Shown one piece after another: positions 55,021-64,000 of a stretch of 64,000 nt of DNA. A program made the translations under genes and the position numbers. The notes under the pieces are model-generated. The model did not search any database and was not told the origin of the DNA. It worked only from the letters and a program-made list of their open reading frames with translations. Numbering within the stretch: the first letter of the stretch is position 1; each line of letters begins with the position of its first letter. Source of the stretch: an uncultured Ferrimonas sp. (GTDB lineage: Bacteria; Pseudomonadota; Gammaproteobacteria; Enterobacterales; Shewanellaceae); contig NZ_CANLCI010000002.1 in assembly GCF_947489035.1 (NCBI RefSeq), forward strand, positions 124,001 through 188,000, in the 5' to 3' direction.

Positions 55021-55793
55021 CAGTAATACTTCGTTCGATACGCTTTTGCCTGCAAAGAAGCAGGGAACTTAGCCAGCAATAATACCCCATAGCGGCGGGC
55101 GGCATCCGTGTTGTTGGCCGCAAATTCCATCTCTGCCCCCAACCATAGGCTGGCGGCGCTTTCGTTACCATCTTTGTGGTAACGGTTAAGGTAATTGCGG
55201 GCGTCATCCCACTGCTCGGCGGCATACTTAAGTTCAGCCACTTGCAATAAGCTGTTGGCACGGCGGGGGTTATAGTTGAGCGCCTGTTCGTAGTAGCTTG
55301 CCGCTTTATCGGTCCAACCGGCCTCTTGGGCACATAAGCCTAAGTTTTCATAGGTTTGGCTGATACGGATGTAACCAGGGGCGAGCACAGCACGGTTAAA
55401 CCATTGGTCTGCTTCTTCGTACTGCTGTTGCCGACATAAGAAGGCACCAAAGTTATTGGCGGCGTCGGGGTTAAACGGCACCACGGCAACCGAGCGTCGG
55501 TAGTACTCTTCGGCTCGTGTGTAGTCTTTTACCGCATCGAAGTAGTAACCCATCGCCAGTAGCGCATCGGCACTCTCAGGCGTGTGTTTTAGGGCACGTT
55601 CGAAGTTGTATTTGGCTTGTTCACTATTGCCGCGACGTAGATAGGCAAGCCCCAAAGACAACCGCTCGCGGGAGGCCGCAGCGTGATCGACTTCTTGGGA
55701 AACCACTTTTTTGTCGGCACCGCTGTAGGTGGTTTGTTGTACACAACCTCCTAAGCCCAGCAGGCCGACCAACAACAAACATGTCGTTTTCAT
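55020..55793 (-). CDS. pilW: Type IV pilus biogenesis lipoprotein PilW/PilF
   Basis: This 257-residue lipoprotein has a lipobox GLGGC (Cys17) and six or so tetratricopeptide repeats (AYLRRGNSEQAKYNFERAL, LLAMGYYFDAVKDYTRAEEYY, AASYYEQALNYNPRRANS; each shown as a fragment). It helps the secretin of type IV pili reach the outer membrane. It is the normal partner between rlmN and rodZ. No other pilus genes are in the window. Confidence 0.92.
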   Translation of the reverse strand: MKTTCLLLVGLLGLGGCVQQTTYSGADKKVVSQEVDHAAASRERLSLGLAYLRRGNSEQAKYNFERALKHTPESADALLAMGYYFDAVKDYTRAEEYYRRSVAVVPFNPDAANNFGAFLCRQQQYEEADQWFNRAVLAPGYIRISQTYENLGLCAQEAGWTDKAASYYEQALNYNPRRANSLLQVAELKYAAEQWDDARNYLNRYHKDGNESAASLWLGAEMEFAANNTDAARRYGVLLLAKFPASLQAKAYRTKYY

Positions 55794-55823
55794 CTTTTCC
55801 TTGATGATCAGGCAACTATTCTC

Positions 55824-56942
55824 TTAGTTCATTGTTACCGAAATAGACTGTTCTTGCATGCGTTTTTTGACTAAACGCTTAGTGCGATCGCGTACATCAC
55901 CCACTAATTGACCACAGGCTGCATCGATGTCGTCACCACGGGTCTTACGCACGATAACCGTTAGGCCGTACTCCATCAGTACCTTAGAGAAACGGTCGAT
56001 GCGAGAGTTCGAGCTTTTGCCGTAAGGGCTACCTGGGTATGGGTTGAATGGGATCAGGTTGATCTTACACGGCGTGTCTTTCATCACTTTGGCCAACTCG
56101 TGGGCTTGATCGGTGCTGTCGTTAATGTGGTCAAGCATCACATACTCAACGGTCACTCGGCCTTTGTTGGCGTAAGACTTAGAGAGGTAGCCACGAACCG
56201 ACTCAAGGAACATCTCGATGTTGTACTTTTTGTTTACTGGCACCAGTTCACTGCGCAGCTCATCATTCGGGGCATGCAAGCTGATCGCCAGCGCCACATC
56301 AATAACGTCGCCCAGCTTATCCAACGCCGGCACCACACCGGAGGTCGACAAGGTAACGCGGCGCTTAGACAACCCAAAACCAAAATCATCCAGCATGATG
56401 TTCATCGCGGGGATCACGTTATTGAAGTTCAGCAGGGGTTCGCCCATGCCCATCAAGACCACGTTAGAAATTGGTCGTTCGCGGGTATCACCATTCAAGC
56501 CAAGGTAAACCGCAACACGCCACACTTGGCCAATGATTTCGGCCACGGTCAAGTTACGGTTAAAGCCCTGCTGGGCGGTGGAGCAAAAAGTGCATTCTAG
56601 GGCACAACCCACCTGAGACGAGATGCACAAGGTGGCACGGTCGTCTTCTGGGATGTAAACCGTTTCAACCTGTTGGCCGTTACCCACATCCATCGCAAAC
56701 TTAATGGTGCCATCGGAGGAGTGCTGTGAGTCGGCCACTTCAGGGGCAACAATCTCACATTTTACTTTCAGTTTTTCGCGTAATTTTTTGTTGATGTTGG
56801 TCATCTGATCGAAATCAGAGATGCCAAAGTGATAGATCCAGCGGAACACTTGATCGGCGCGGAACGGTTTTTCTCCAATCTCGCTAAAAAATGCACGCAA
56901 CCCGTTGCGATCTAGGTTGAGCAAATTAATTTTGTCTGTCAT
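55824..56942 (-). CDS. rlmN: Dual-specificity RNA methyltransferase RlmN
   Basis: This 372-residue radical-SAM enzyme methylates C2 of adenine 2503 in 23S rRNA and adenine 37 in some tRNAs. The [4Fe-4S] cysteines are Cys113, Cys117 and Cys120 (CALECTFC), and the methyl-carrying second cysteine is in [10 protein letters not shown]. The ATG at 56942 ([10 protein letters not shown]) follows GAGG; the frame is open further upstream without family resemblance. It heads the minus-strand operon that runs to der. Confidence 0.96.
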   Translation of the reverse strand: MTDKINLLNLDRNGLRAFFSEIGEKPFRADQVFRWIYHFGISDFDQMTNINKKLREKLKVKCEIVAPEVADSQHSSDGTIKFAMDVGNGQQVETVYIPEDDRATLCISSQVGCALECTFCSTAQQGFNRNLTVAEIIGQVWRVAVYLGLNGDTRERPISNVVLMGMGEPLLNFNNVIPAMNIMLDDFGFGLSKRRVTLSTSGVVPALDKLGDVIDVALAISLHAPNDELRSELVPVNKKYNIEMFLESVRGYLSKSYANKGRVTVEYVMLDHINDSTDQAHELAKVMKDTPCKINLIPFNPYPGSPYGKSSNSRIDRFSKVLMEYGLTVIVRKTRGDDIDAACGQLVGDVRDRTKRLVKKRMQEQSISVTMN

Positions 56943-57114
56943 GGAATGCCTCGTTAACCGGCCGAAAATGGCGCGCAATTGTACTCGCTCAAGGCTATGG
57001 TCGTCTAGCCTCAAACCGCGAATGTCAGCGCCCCTCCCTATCATAGCAATTGCTGACTATGATCAAGTTACCGCCGCAATTTTGTTTGCATCAATAAGAT
57101 CAAAGGGGTAAGCC

Positions 57115-58188
57115 ATGTTAATGCTCGGCCTGTTTGTCTTGTTGGCAGTCGGAGTCTCGTTTCTTTGCAGCTTATTAGAAGCGGTGTTGCTGTCACTGAC
57201 CCCAGCGTACGTTTCCACCCTGCGGCAAACGAAACCCGCTTCGGCCAAGCGACTCATGCAACTGCAGCAACATATCGAGTCGCCGTTGGTGGCCATTTTA
57301 ACCCTAAATACCATCGCCCATACGGCCGGTGCCGCTGGCGCTGGGGCGCAGGCCAGTCGCTTGTTTGGCAGCGACGCCCTTGGTTGGTTCTCGGCAGTGC
57401 TAACCTTAGCCATCCTATTTTTATCCGAGATCATCCCCAAAACCATTGGCGCCCGCTATTGGCGCTCATTGGCCCCCATGACCTCAGTCTGGTTGATGCT
57501 GCTGGTCACCATCACCAAGCCATTGATCATCATCTCAGGCTGGGTAACCTCAATGTTGCAACAGCAAGCTCCCGCCGCACACATTCGTGCCGAAATGTCG
57601 GCCATGGCCGACATTGGCCTAGAAAGCGGTGAGCTTGATAGCCAAGAGTCTAAGATCCTCAAGCAGTTACTGCGGGCTCGCAGCCTGCCCGTTAGCGCGA
57701 TAATGACCCCCAGAACGGTGATCCATTCGCTGTCACAGCACCTCACCCTGCGTGAGTTTTCCAGTCAACACGCGCAGAAATCCTTTTCTCGGATCCCCGT
57801 ATTTGACAGCGAGCCCGACGACATCGTCGGTTACGTTCGCCGCTCTGAAGTGCTGCTGACCGAAAAAACCGATCCGGATGCGCCGCTGCGCAGCGTTCAA
57901 CACAAGCTGTTGGTGGTGCCTGAAAACGCCAAGTTGATGGTGCTGTTTGAGCTGTTGCTCACTCGCCATAGCCACATCGCCATCGTGGCTGATGAGTATG
58001 GCGGCGTGCGTGGTTTGGTGACGATGGAAGACATTATTGAATCGATGTTGGGCTTAGAAATTGTCGATCAGGATGACCCCTCGAAGGATATGCAGCAGCT
58101 GGCTCGGCGGCTCTGGCAACATCGACAAAAAGAACGAAAATTTAGGGTCAGCGGCAATGACAAAGAGAGCCTCCCCCCCCAACCATAG
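57115..58188 (+). CDS. CNNM/CBS-domain transporter-like protein
   Basis: This 357-residue membrane protein has an N-terminal CNNM (DUF21) domain with about four membrane segments (1-150; LEAVLLSLTPAY, LSEIIPKTIGARYW) and a CBS pair (about 195-320; SAIMTPRTVIHSL, FSRIPVFDSEPDDIVGYVRR, DEYGGVRGLVTMEDIIESMLG). It lacks the C-terminal CorC_HlyC domain of full-length relatives and ends in a basic tail. Such proteins are linked to Mg2+/Co2+ efflux, so a divalent-cation role is inferred. It is divergent from rlmN. Confidence 0.85.
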   Translation: MLMLGLFVLLAVGVSFLCSLLEAVLLSLTPAYVSTLRQTKPASAKRLMQLQQHIESPLVAILTLNTIAHTAGAAGAGAQASRLFGSDALGWFSAVLTLAILFLSEIIPKTIGARYWRSLAPMTSVWLMLLVTITKPLIIISGWVTSMLQQQAPAAHIRAEMSAMADIGLESGELDSQESKILKQLLRARSLPVSAIMTPRTVIHSLSQHLTLREFSSQHAQKSFSRIPVFDSEPDDIVGYVRRSEVLLTEKTDPDAPLRSVQHKLLVVPENAKLMVLFELLLTRHSHIAIVADEYGGVRGLVTMEDIIESMLGLEIVDQDDPSKDMQQLARRLWQHRQKERKFRVSGNDKESLPPQP

Positions 58189-58261
58189 TGGCGCAGCCCC
58201 AGCAAACGGCACGGTGAGGGCCGTGATAACCACTGTGGCTCTCTAACCTGGGATTGTGGAC

Positions 58262-58287
58262 ACAAAAAAGCGCCCTTATGGGCGCTT
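58262..58287 (-). terminator. Rho-independent terminator of ndk
   Basis: AAGCGCCC pairs with GGGCGCTT around four bases and is followed on the minus strand by TTTTTTG. Confidence 0.88.
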
Positions 58288-58305
58288 AGGTCTAAAGAGT
58301 TCTGC

Positions 58306-58737
58306 TTAGCGAGTACGCGGGCAGATCTCTTCAGCAGTAAAGAAGTAAGCGATTTCACGCTCTGCAGAGGCAACAGCGTCAGAGCCGTGTACTGCGTTTT
58401 CATCGATGCTGTCAGCAAAATCGCTGCGCAGGGTGCCGCGAGCGGCATCAGCTGGGTTGGTTGCACCCATGATTTCACGGTTAGCTAAAACTGCGTTTTC
58501 GCCTTCCAGTGCTTGAACCATGATTGGACCAGAGGTCATAAAATCAACCAGTGCGCCAAAGAAAGGACGCTCGCTGTGCTCAGCGTAAAAACCTTCAGCC
58601 TGTTCACGGCTCAGGTGAACCATCTTTGAAGCCACGATCTTCAAACCTGCCGCTTCAAAGCGCTGGTAGATAGAACCAATCAAGTTTTTTGCTACTGCAT
58701 CGGGCTTAACGATGGAAAAAGTACGTTCTAGGGCCAT
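58306..58737 (-). CDS. ndk: Nucleoside diphosphate kinase
   Basis: This 143-residue enzyme balances NTP pools. It begins [18 protein letters not shown], has the catalytic histidine in [16 protein letters not shown], and ends in the usual [10 protein letters not shown]. The ATG at 58737 has GGAG six bases upstream. Standard length. Confidence 0.97.
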   Translation of the reverse strand: MALERTFSIVKPDAVAKNLIGSIYQRFEAAGLKIVASKMVHLSREQAEGFYAEHSERPFFGALVDFMTSGPIMVQALEGENAVLANREIMGATNPADAARGTLRSDFADSIDENAVHGSDAVASAEREIAYFFTAEEICPRTR

Positions 58738-58880
58738 TATCCGCTCCATATTATTGTAAAAACAGCCTGTTTTCGGCGCGGATTATATTCTAAAAAAAAG
58801 CAAAAATCCCACCCTTGTCACATCCGCCTGCAAATTTAGCTGCACCACGGGCACGACTCGAGCGAGATTTGCGACACCGA

Positions 58881-59450
58881 TCAGCTTTTATTGCTGTATT
58901 TCACCCCAACCCAAGCGGTGTGCTTATCGCAGCAGCGGCGGTAGCGGCTAACAAAACCACACTGGCAGGCGGTGTCGATAAGTTCATACAAGCGCTGGGT
59001 GTGTGCTTCACCGTGGGGCAGCACTAACATCAAGCGGCCGCCGGAGTTCAAACGACGCCACGCCTGATCCAGTAGCGGCTCATACGGTGGCATTAGCCGA
59101 TCCGGCATGATCACCATGGCATCCGCTTGCTGCGACTCTAAGCTAGGGCCCAGTTTACCTACCGTCAGCTGGTGCACTTTGCTGGCCAGTTGCTCTAACT
59201 GCTCAACGTAGTGACGGCCAAACTGCAGTTGCTCTGGCGTTAACAAAATCGAAATGCTGCCAGTATCACCAACGCAATCCGCCAGATTACGCACGGCGTC
59301 CAGCTCCGGACAACCGATAACAACCACGGTCTGGCCACGGCGCAACGACAGCTTACGCAATAAGAAGCGTAACTGAGTGCCACCGACAAGCTGTAGCCGC
59401 TCGGGCTGAGCCTGTGGTTCGGATCGAATACTGCGGACAATTTGAGTCAT
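58881..59450 (-). CDS. Methyltransferase-fold protein, RsmC-like but degenerate
   Basis: This 189-residue protein follows the strand/helix order of a class I SAM methyltransferase (GQTVVVIGCPELDAV, GDTGSISILLTPEQL, LNSGGRLMLVLPHGEAH). The glycine-rich GxGxG of motif I is replaced by IGCPELD, and there is no NPPF/Y catalytic motif (the position reads MPDRLMPPY). It may be a non-catalytic or divergent rRNA methyltransferase relative. The ATG at 59450 follows GGTGA. It is a single gene between ndk and iscX. Confidence 0.6.
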   Translation of the reverse strand: MTQIVRSIRSEPQAQPERLQLVGGTQLRFLLRKLSLRRGQTVVVIGCPELDAVRNLADCVGDTGSISILLTPEQLQFGRHYVEQLEQLASKVHQLTVGKLGPSLESQQADAMVIMPDRLMPPYEPLLDQAWRRLNSGGRLMLVLPHGEAHTQRLYELIDTACQCGFVSRYRRCCDKHTAWVGVKYSNKS

Positions 59451-59676
59451 TTTTGTCACCGCAAAGCTATGAAATTGGGAGGAAGTCGTGCCAAAAAGTC
59501 ACAGAAAGGCAAAAAATCGACTATGAAGCCACCAACATAAGGACTTATCGGCACAAAAAAAAGCCCTAACAACGCAAAATTTAGCGTTAGATCACTATTG
59601 GCCGATAACTGATGGCGATCTGCGCCTTAATCTCGGCTTGTTGTAAGCAATTGCCGCACAACTTAGAGTAATCACT

Positions 59677-59705
59677 ACAAAAAAGGCGCCCTAGGGGCGC
59701 CTTTT
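59677..59705 (-). terminator. Terminator of the isc operon
   Basis: AAAAGGCGCC pairs with GGCGCCTTTT around a short loop, T-run on both strands. It is 19 bases past the iscX stop. A second weaker inverted repeat with a T-run is at 59560-59595. Confidence 0.87.
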
Positions 59706-59723
59706 GCAGATCAGTGTCAGTCA

Positions 59724-59924
59724 CTAATCCATTTCATCTATCCACGCTTGCTGGATTGCTTCAAGTACGCGTTCACCACAATGTTGTGGATCATCATCAA
59801 AGTTATCCAACGCCATCACCCAATCTCGCAATTCGGTAAAGCGCAGCTGCTGCGGGTTCACATCAGGGTGTTGCTCAGTCAGTTCGATGGCAATGTCGGT
59901 AACATCGATCCATTTCATGCCCAT
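59724..59924 (-). CDS. iscX: Fe-S assembly protein IscX
   Basis: This 66-residue acidic protein matches IscX: KWIDVTDIAIELTEQHPDVNP, then RFTELRDWVMALDNFDDDP (each quoted in part). It binds IscS and may regulate or donate iron during cluster assembly. The ATG at 59924 has GGAG seven bases upstream. It is the last gene of the isc operon. Confidence 0.95.
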   Translation of the reverse strand: MGMKWIDVTDIAIELTEQHPDVNPQQLRFTELRDWVMALDNFDDDPQHCGERVLEAIQQAWIDEMD

Positions 59925-59968
59925 AAGTTACTCCTTTATGCTGCATACACCACAACAGGTTCCGTGGC

Positions 59969-60307
59969 TTAGTGGTGTTCTGATACCTGATTGATGGTGT
60001 AGCGCGGAATGTCTACCACCAGATCAGTACCGTTGACTTTCGCTTGGCAAGACAAGCGTGATTCCGGCTCTAAGCCCCACGCTTTATCCAGCATATCGTC
60101 TTCCAGTTCGTCACTTTCATCCAGCGAGTCAAAACCGTCGCGCACCACTACATGACAGGTGGTGCAGGCACAAGATTTTTCACAAGCGTGCTCAATATGA
60201 ATGCCGTTTTTCAGCGCAACGTCGAGAATAAACTCACCGTCTTTCGCTTCCACTTCCAGCCCTTCAGGGCACAGCTCTTGGTGCGGTAAAAATACGATCT
60301 TAGCCAT
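59969..60307 (-). CDS. fdx: ISC-type [2Fe-2S] ferredoxin
   Basis: This 112-residue ferredoxin has cluster cysteines Cys42, Cys48, Cys51 and Cys87 (CEKSCACTTC, then SRLSCQAK), the adrenodoxin-type spacing of the isc ferredoxin. It supplies electrons for cluster assembly on IscU. GAGG lies just upstream of the ATG. It follows hscA by nine bases. Confidence 0.96.
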   Translation of the reverse strand: MAKIVFLPHQELCPEGLEVEAKDGEFILDVALKNGIHIEHACEKSCACTTCHVVVRDGFDSLDESDELEDDMLDKAWGLEPESRLSCQAKVNGTDLVVDIPRYTINQVSEHH

Positions 60308-60316
60308 TTTATCCTC

Positions 60317-62173
60317 TTAAACCTTATCTACAGACTGACCAGACAAGGCACGACGGATGGACAAGTCCATTCGCAGCGCGGCAAATTCGCCGCTGGCTTT
60401 ATCTAGTGCGTCAATTCCTTGCTTGATGGCTTCGCCATCTTCCGCATCGGCCAGTTGTGCCAAGGCGATCATCTGCTGTTCTAATGCTTGTTGTGCTTTT
60501 GGTGCCAACAGCGTTGGGCCGTCTGCTTGCAATGCTTTGCTCAGGCTTTCAATTACCCGCCCAGCTTCAATACGCTGTTCGGTTAACATCCGCTTACTGA
60601 TGTCTTCTTTCGCGTGAGTCATCGATTCGGTCAGCATTCGCGTTACTTCATCGTCACTCAAACCAAAAGATGGTTTTACTTGAATTTCAGCCACCACACC
60701 GGAGGTTTTCTCCTCGGCTTTTACGCTCAGCAAACCATCGGCGTCCACTTGGAAGGTCACGCGGATCACTGCGGTGCCTGCGGCCATTGGCGGAATGCCA
60801 CGCAACTCAAATCGAGCTAACGAGCGACAATCGGCGATCATCTCACGTTCGCCCTGCACCACATGAATCGCCATCGCAGTTTGGCCATCTTTGTAGGTGG
60901 TGAACTCTTGCGCTCGAGCAACTGGAATGGTGGTATTGCGCGGGATCACTTTCTCGGTTAACCCACCCATGGTTTCCAGCCCTAACGACAGCGGCAGTAC
61001 ATCCAGCAGCAACATGTCGGAATCGGGCTTATTGCCCACCAGAATATCGGCTTGAATCGCGGCACCAATCGCCACCACTCGATCCGGATCAATTGAAGTT
61101 AACGGTTGGCGTTGAAAGTAGTGTCCAATCTGCTCTCGTACCGCTGGGACACGAGTGGAACCGCCAACCATCACCACTTGCTGAATGTCATCCACGCTGA
61201 CACCGGCGTCTTTTAAGCTGCGGCGGCAGGCGATTAAGGTGCGTTTAATTAATGGCGCGATCAGCTGTTCAAACTGAGCTCGGCTTACTTGGCCCTGCCA
61301 AGCGCCGATGGCAGCGTTAACGCTGTCTGCCTCGGTCAGTGCTTCTTTAATTCGGCACGCTTCGGTCATTAATGCCCGCTGCAAAGACGGATCAAGGTTG
61401 CTGCTGTCCAACCCTGCTTGTGCCGCGACGTATTGCGCTAACAGGTGATCAAAATCATCGCCGCCTAAAGCGCTGTCACCGCCAGTGGCCAGCACCTCAA
61501 ACACGCCTTTATTGAGGCGCAAAATGGAGATATCAAAGGTACCGCCGCCCAAATCGTAGATGGCGATGTCGCCTTCTTGGCCACTATCAAGCCCGTAAGC
61601 GATGGCGGCGGCGGTTGGCTCGTTAAGCAAGCGCAATACCTTAACGCCCAGCAACTCTGCCGCTTCTTTGGTGCCTTGGCGCTGGGCATCATCAAAGTAA
61701 GCTGGCACGGTGATCACCGCCCCGCTCAGATCGCCACCTAAGGTTGCTTCAGCGCGGGCGATAAGGGGCCGTAGCACTTCCGCAGACACTTGAATCGCAT
61801 TAACGCAGCCTTGGCGGGTCTGGAACAACGGCAAGCCGTTATCCGAGCCTTGCAGCTGATAAGGGTGCTGTGGGTAGCGCTCAGCTACGTCACTCAATGA
61901 GCGTCCTAAAAAGCGTTTCACCGAAATAATGGTGTTGGCTGGATCGGCCGTGGCTTGCGCTTTGGCATCGTGGCCGGTCGCCAGTCCTTGCTCAAGGTAG
62001 CGCACAACCGATGGCATCCGGTGGCGCAGGTTGCTGTCTGGCAACGTTTCGGCTTGGCCACTGCGTACAGCCGCGACTAAAGAGTTGGTGGTGCCCAAGT
62101 CGATACCAACCGCCAGCTTGTGCTGGTGCGGTGCCGCCATCTGACCGGGTTCGGCGATCTGCAATAATGCCAT
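60317..62173 (-). CDS. hscA: Fe-S assembly chaperone HscA
   Basis: This 618-residue Hsp70 is the specialised chaperone for cluster transfer from IscU. It begins [11 protein letters not shown], with the ATPase motifs [28 protein letters not shown] and [10 protein letters not shown]. The linker [14 protein letters not shown] leads to the substrate-binding domain, which recognises the LPPVK site of IscU. Full length. It starts 17 bases after hscB. Confidence 0.97.
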   Translation of the reverse strand: MALLQIAEPGQMAAPHQHKLAVGIDLGTTNSLVAAVRSGQAETLPDSNLRHRMPSVVRYLEQGLATGHDAKAQATADPANTIISVKRFLGRSLSDVAERYPQHPYQLQGSDNGLPLFQTRQGCVNAIQVSAEVLRPLIARAEATLGGDLSGAVITVPAYFDDAQRQGTKEAAELLGVKVLRLLNEPTAAAIAYGLDSGQEGDIAIYDLGGGTFDISILRLNKGVFEVLATGGDSALGGDDFDHLLAQYVAAQAGLDSSNLDPSLQRALMTEACRIKEALTEADSVNAAIGAWQGQVSRAQFEQLIAPLIKRTLIACRRSLKDAGVSVDDIQQVVMVGGSTRVPAVREQIGHYFQRQPLTSIDPDRVVAIGAAIQADILVGNKPDSDMLLLDVLPLSLGLETMGGLTEKVIPRNTTIPVARAQEFTTYKDGQTAMAIHVVQGEREMIADCRSLARFELRGIPPMAAGTAVIRVTFQVDADGLLSVKAEEKTSGVVAEIQVKPSFGLSDDEVTRMLTESMTHAKEDISKRMLTEQRIEAGRVIESLSKALQADGPTLLAPKAQQALEQQMIALAQLADAEDGEAIKQGIDALDKASGEFAALRMDLSIRRALSGQSVDKV

Positions 62174-62190
62174 GCTGTGTTATCCGTTGC

Positions 62191-62706
62191 TTACAGTTGC
62201 CACTGCTCTTCGAGCTGTGACAACTCCTGTTCCAGTTTATCGACAAATTTTAATTTGCGAACGTGATCGGCGGCTTGCTGCCATTGACGGTTTGTCAGTT
62301 GAGCGATCAGAGCGGCCATCATGGTTTGTTTTAAGGTGGCGAATTGTTGCTCTAATTCAACGGCCGCGGCAAACGGATCGGCTGCGTCAGCCAGCTCTTC
62401 GAGGGCTTCACGCAGTTCCATTTGCTGCATCAGGAACATGGGATCTTTGATAGTGGTGGTTTCGCCACGCAGTTCAACGCCATGCAGACGTAACAGGTAT
62501 TCGGCTCGACCTAGAGGGGATTTGAGAGTTTGAAACGCGTCGTTGATTTCGGCGGTTTTTTGCACCGCCATCAAGCGATCGCGATCGCTGCCAGCGGCAA
62601 AGTTGTCAGGATGCACCGCGCGCTGCAACTCACGGTAGCGAGTGGCAAGCGCGGCAGTATCCAGTTCAAACCCTTGCGGTAGCGCAAACAGTTCGAAGTA
62701 GTTCAT
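62191..62706 (-). CDS. hscB: Fe-S assembly co-chaperone HscB
   Basis: This 171-residue J-protein has an N-terminal J-domain (1-75) with the HPDNF catalytic loop and a C-terminal helical IscU-binding domain (about 85-171). It stimulates HscA. All landmarks are present, and it lies in its normal place between iscA and hscA. Confidence 0.97.
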   Translation of the reverse strand: MNYFELFALPQGFELDTAALATRYRELQRAVHPDNFAAGSDRDRLMAVQKTAEINDAFQTLKSPLGRAEYLLRLHGVELRGETTTIKDPMFLMQQMELREALEELADAADPFAAAVELEQQFATLKQTMMAALIAQLTNRQWQQAADHVRKLKFVDKLEQELSQLEEQWQL

Positions 62707-62715
62707 TCGGCGTCC

Positions 62716-63039
62716 TTAAACGGTAAAGCTCTCGCCACAACCACATTCGCCTTGGGCGTTAGGGTTTTCAAACTTAAAGCCTTCGTTCAGGCCTTCCTTG
62801 ACAAAATCCACTTGTAATCCGTCCAAGTAGACCATGCTTTTGGCATCAATAATGATATTAACGCCCAGCAGTTCAAAAATTTCGTCGCCAGGCTGAAGTT
62901 CATCCACGAACTCCAAGACGTATGCCAAGCCAGAACAGCCGGAGGTTTTCAGCCCCAAACGCAACCCAAGGCCTTTGCCACGGTTGGTTAGGTAGCTTTG
63001 TACTCGTTCGGCTGCCGCTTCGGTCAAGGTAATGGCCAT
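62716..63039 (-). CDS. iscA: A-type Fe-S carrier IscA
   Basis: This 107-residue protein has the three conserved cysteines Cys35 (SGCSG), Cys99 and Cys101 (ECGCGES). It carries or delivers Fe-S clusters to target proteins. It follows iscU by 16 bases. Confidence 0.97.
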   Translation of the reverse strand: MAITLTEAAAERVQSYLTNRGKGLGLRLGLKTSGCSGLAYVLEFVDELQPGDEIFELLGVNIIIDAKSMVYLDGLQVDFVKEGLNEGFKFENPNAQGECGCGESFTV

Positions 63040-63055
63040 TACTAACTACTCCGGA

Positions 63056-63439
63056 TTACTTCTGTTGCTTGCTCTGGTAGTCGGTGATCGCTGCTTTGAT
63101 GGCGTCTTCGGCCAAAATGGAGCAGTGGATCTTTACCGGTGGCAAAGCCAACTCTTCGGCGATGGCGGTGTTTTTAATGGCCGCGGCTTCGTCTAAAGTT
63201 TTGCCTTTAACCCACTCGGTAACCAGCGAGCTGGATGCAATGGCAGAGCCACAACCGTAAGTCTTAAACTTAGCGTCTTCGATAACGCCGTTATCGTCGA
63301 TCTTCAGTTGCAGTTTCATCACATCACCACAAGCGGGTGCGCCCACCATGCCGGTGGCCACGTTAGGATCGTTCTTATCAAACGAACCAACGTTACGTGG
63401 GTTTTCGTAGTGCTCGATTACTTTTTCGCTGTAAGCCAT
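63056..63439 (-). CDS. iscU: Fe-S scaffold IscU
   Basis: This 127-residue scaffold has the cluster-assembly cysteines Cys37 (APACGD), Cys63 (YGCGSA) and Cys106 (IHCSIL), Asp39, and the HscA-recognition motif LPPVK at 99-103. Standard length. It is downstream of iscS, separated by a hairpin in a 75-base gap. Confidence 0.98.
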   Translation of the reverse strand: MAYSEKVIEHYENPRNVGSFDKNDPNVATGMVGAPACGDVMKLQLKIDDNGVIEDAKFKTYGCGSAIASSSLVTEWVKGKTLDEAAAIKNTAIAEELALPPVKIHCSILAEDAIKAAITDYQSKQQK

Positions 63440-63478
63440 GTTGCTAGCTCCAATCTGTGCCCATTGCTCTGGGTCATT

Positions 63479-63502
63479 AAGCCGGCTCTTAGCGGCCGGC
63501 TT
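63479..63502 (-). other. Stem-loop between iscS and iscU
   Basis: A perfect 8-bp stem, AAGCCGGC with GCCGGCTT, lies 13 bases past the iscS stop, with no T-run. It may protect or process the upstream iscS mRNA. Confidence 0.4.
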
Positions 63503-63514
63503 GCTAAATTCAGG

Positions 63515-64000
63515 TTAGTGAGCGGCCCATTCCACTTGGGACAGGTCAACGCCGTCTTTAAACATCTCCCACAGCGGCGACATTTCACGCAGCTTGTCGA
63601 TGGAGTTGTTGATGATGCCAATGGCATGATCGACTTCGGCTTCGGTGGTGAAACGACCCACAGAGAAACGAATTGAACTGTGTGCCAATTCATCGTTCAA
63701 GCCCAATGCACGCAGCACGTAGCTTGGTTCTAAGCTGGCAGAAGTACAGGCAGAACCCGACGATACCGCCAAGTCTTTCAATGCCATGATCAACGACTCG
63801 CCTTCAACAAAGTTGAAGCTGACGTTGAGGTTGCCCGCTACGCGCTGTTCGGCATCGCCATTCAAGTACACTTCGTCCATGTCCTTGATGCCGTTCCATA
63901 AGCGGTTACGCAGCGCTAACACACGTTCATGTTCAACGGCCATCTCTTCTTTCGCAACACGGGCGGCTTCACCCATGGCTGCAATTTGGTGGGTTGCCAA
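63515..64000 (-). CDS. iscS: Cysteine desulfurase IscS, truncated by the window
   Basis: Only the C-terminal 162 residues are inside the window. It gives sulfur from cysteine to IscU. The active-site cysteine is in [14 protein letters not shown], and the end reads LSQVEWAAH, close to the E. coli C-terminus. The start and the PLP lysine lie beyond the right edge. iscR, if present, is also outside. Confidence 0.97.
   Translation of the reverse strand: MATHQIAAMGEAARVAKEEMAVEHERVLALRNRLWNGIKDMDEVYLNGDAEQRVAGNLNVSFNFVEGESLIMALKDLAVSSGSACTSASLEPSYVLRALGLNDELAHSSIRFSVGRFTTEAEVDHAIGIINNSIDKLREMSPLWEMFKDGVDLSQVEWAAH

Noticed and set aside
1-64000. CRISPR arrays, insertion sequences, prophage, tRNA or rRNA genes
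   Set aside because: No regularly spaced repeats, transposase or integrase frames, terminal inverted repeats or tRNA-like cloverleaf sequences were seen on reading. A tRNAscan or ISfinder search could confirm.

Overview
The window looks like chromosomal core sequence of a marine or facultatively anaerobic gammaproteobacterium of the Alteromonadales, closest in flavour to Ferrimonas or Shewanella. The evidence is a tetraheme flavocytochrome c fumarate reductase, an FAD/Fe-S D-lactate dehydrogenase next to a lactate permease, many c-di-GMP proteins, a full isc cluster, the rlmN-pilW-rodZ-ispG-hisS-yfgM-bamB-der block, and small families such as YbaM, YfgM, DUF5062 and DUF2750. Base composition is moderately GC-rich by eye (an estimate, not a count). 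I see no rRNA, tRNA, insertion sequence, prophage or CRISPR array. The species is inference.

Layout. 1-4.8 kb: the end of an O-acetylhomoserine sulfhydrylase, a CPA1 antiporter, ybaK with a DeoR regulator, and a SAM methyltransferase. 4.8-8.6 kb: a large TonB-dependent receptor with a long AT-rich upstream region, then a DUF5062 protein. 8.8-10.7 kb: pyrBI and a YjbR/MmcQ protein. 10.8-15.6 kb: an AcuI-type reductase converging on an enoyl-CoA hydratase and a DmdC-like acyl-CoA dehydrogenase, the latter divergent from a GlxA-type regulator. 15.6-24.5 kb: small and envelope genes, including a 49-residue YbaM-like protein, a periplasmic TPR-TonB protein, YajD, a BamA-type barrel, a SpoIIAA-like protein, a secreted HExxH protein, a MAPEG protein, a PAS-GGDEF protein and a serine/threonine dehydratase. 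24.9-27.3 kb: a GAF/HD-GYP protein, an alpha/beta hydrolase and a zinc-ribbon protein. 27.4-32.6 kb: D-lactate dehydrogenase and lactate permease. 33.4-38.4 kb: a DUF4870 protein, guaB-guaA and xseA. 38.5-48.1 kb: two paralogous GGEEF cyclases flanking a histidine kinase with a periplasmic binding domain, its NtrC-like partner, a porin and the flavocytochrome c. 48.2-56.9 kb: the der-to-rlmN block on the minus strand. 57.1-59.5 kb: a CNNM/CBS protein, ndk and a methyltransferase-like protein. 59.7-64.0 kb: iscX-fdx-hscA-hscB-iscA-iscU-iscS, with iscS cut by the window edge.

How the genes fit together. Lactate is imported by the permease and oxidised by the Dld-type enzyme, giving electrons that periplasmic fumarate reduction could consume. 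The isc cluster supplies Fe-S centres to Dld, IspG and RlmN. The rlmN-der block joins translation, isoprenoid synthesis, cell shape and outer-membrane assembly. The least ordinary points are an NtrC-like response regulator whose ATPase motifs are destroyed, paired with a periplasmic-binding-domain kinase beside the porin/flavocytochrome locus; a DmdC-like/crotonase/AcuI neighbourhood that resembles the later steps of DMSP catabolism; an unannotated structured RNA candidate near 15.94-16.02 kb; and a secreted HExxH protein of unknown function.
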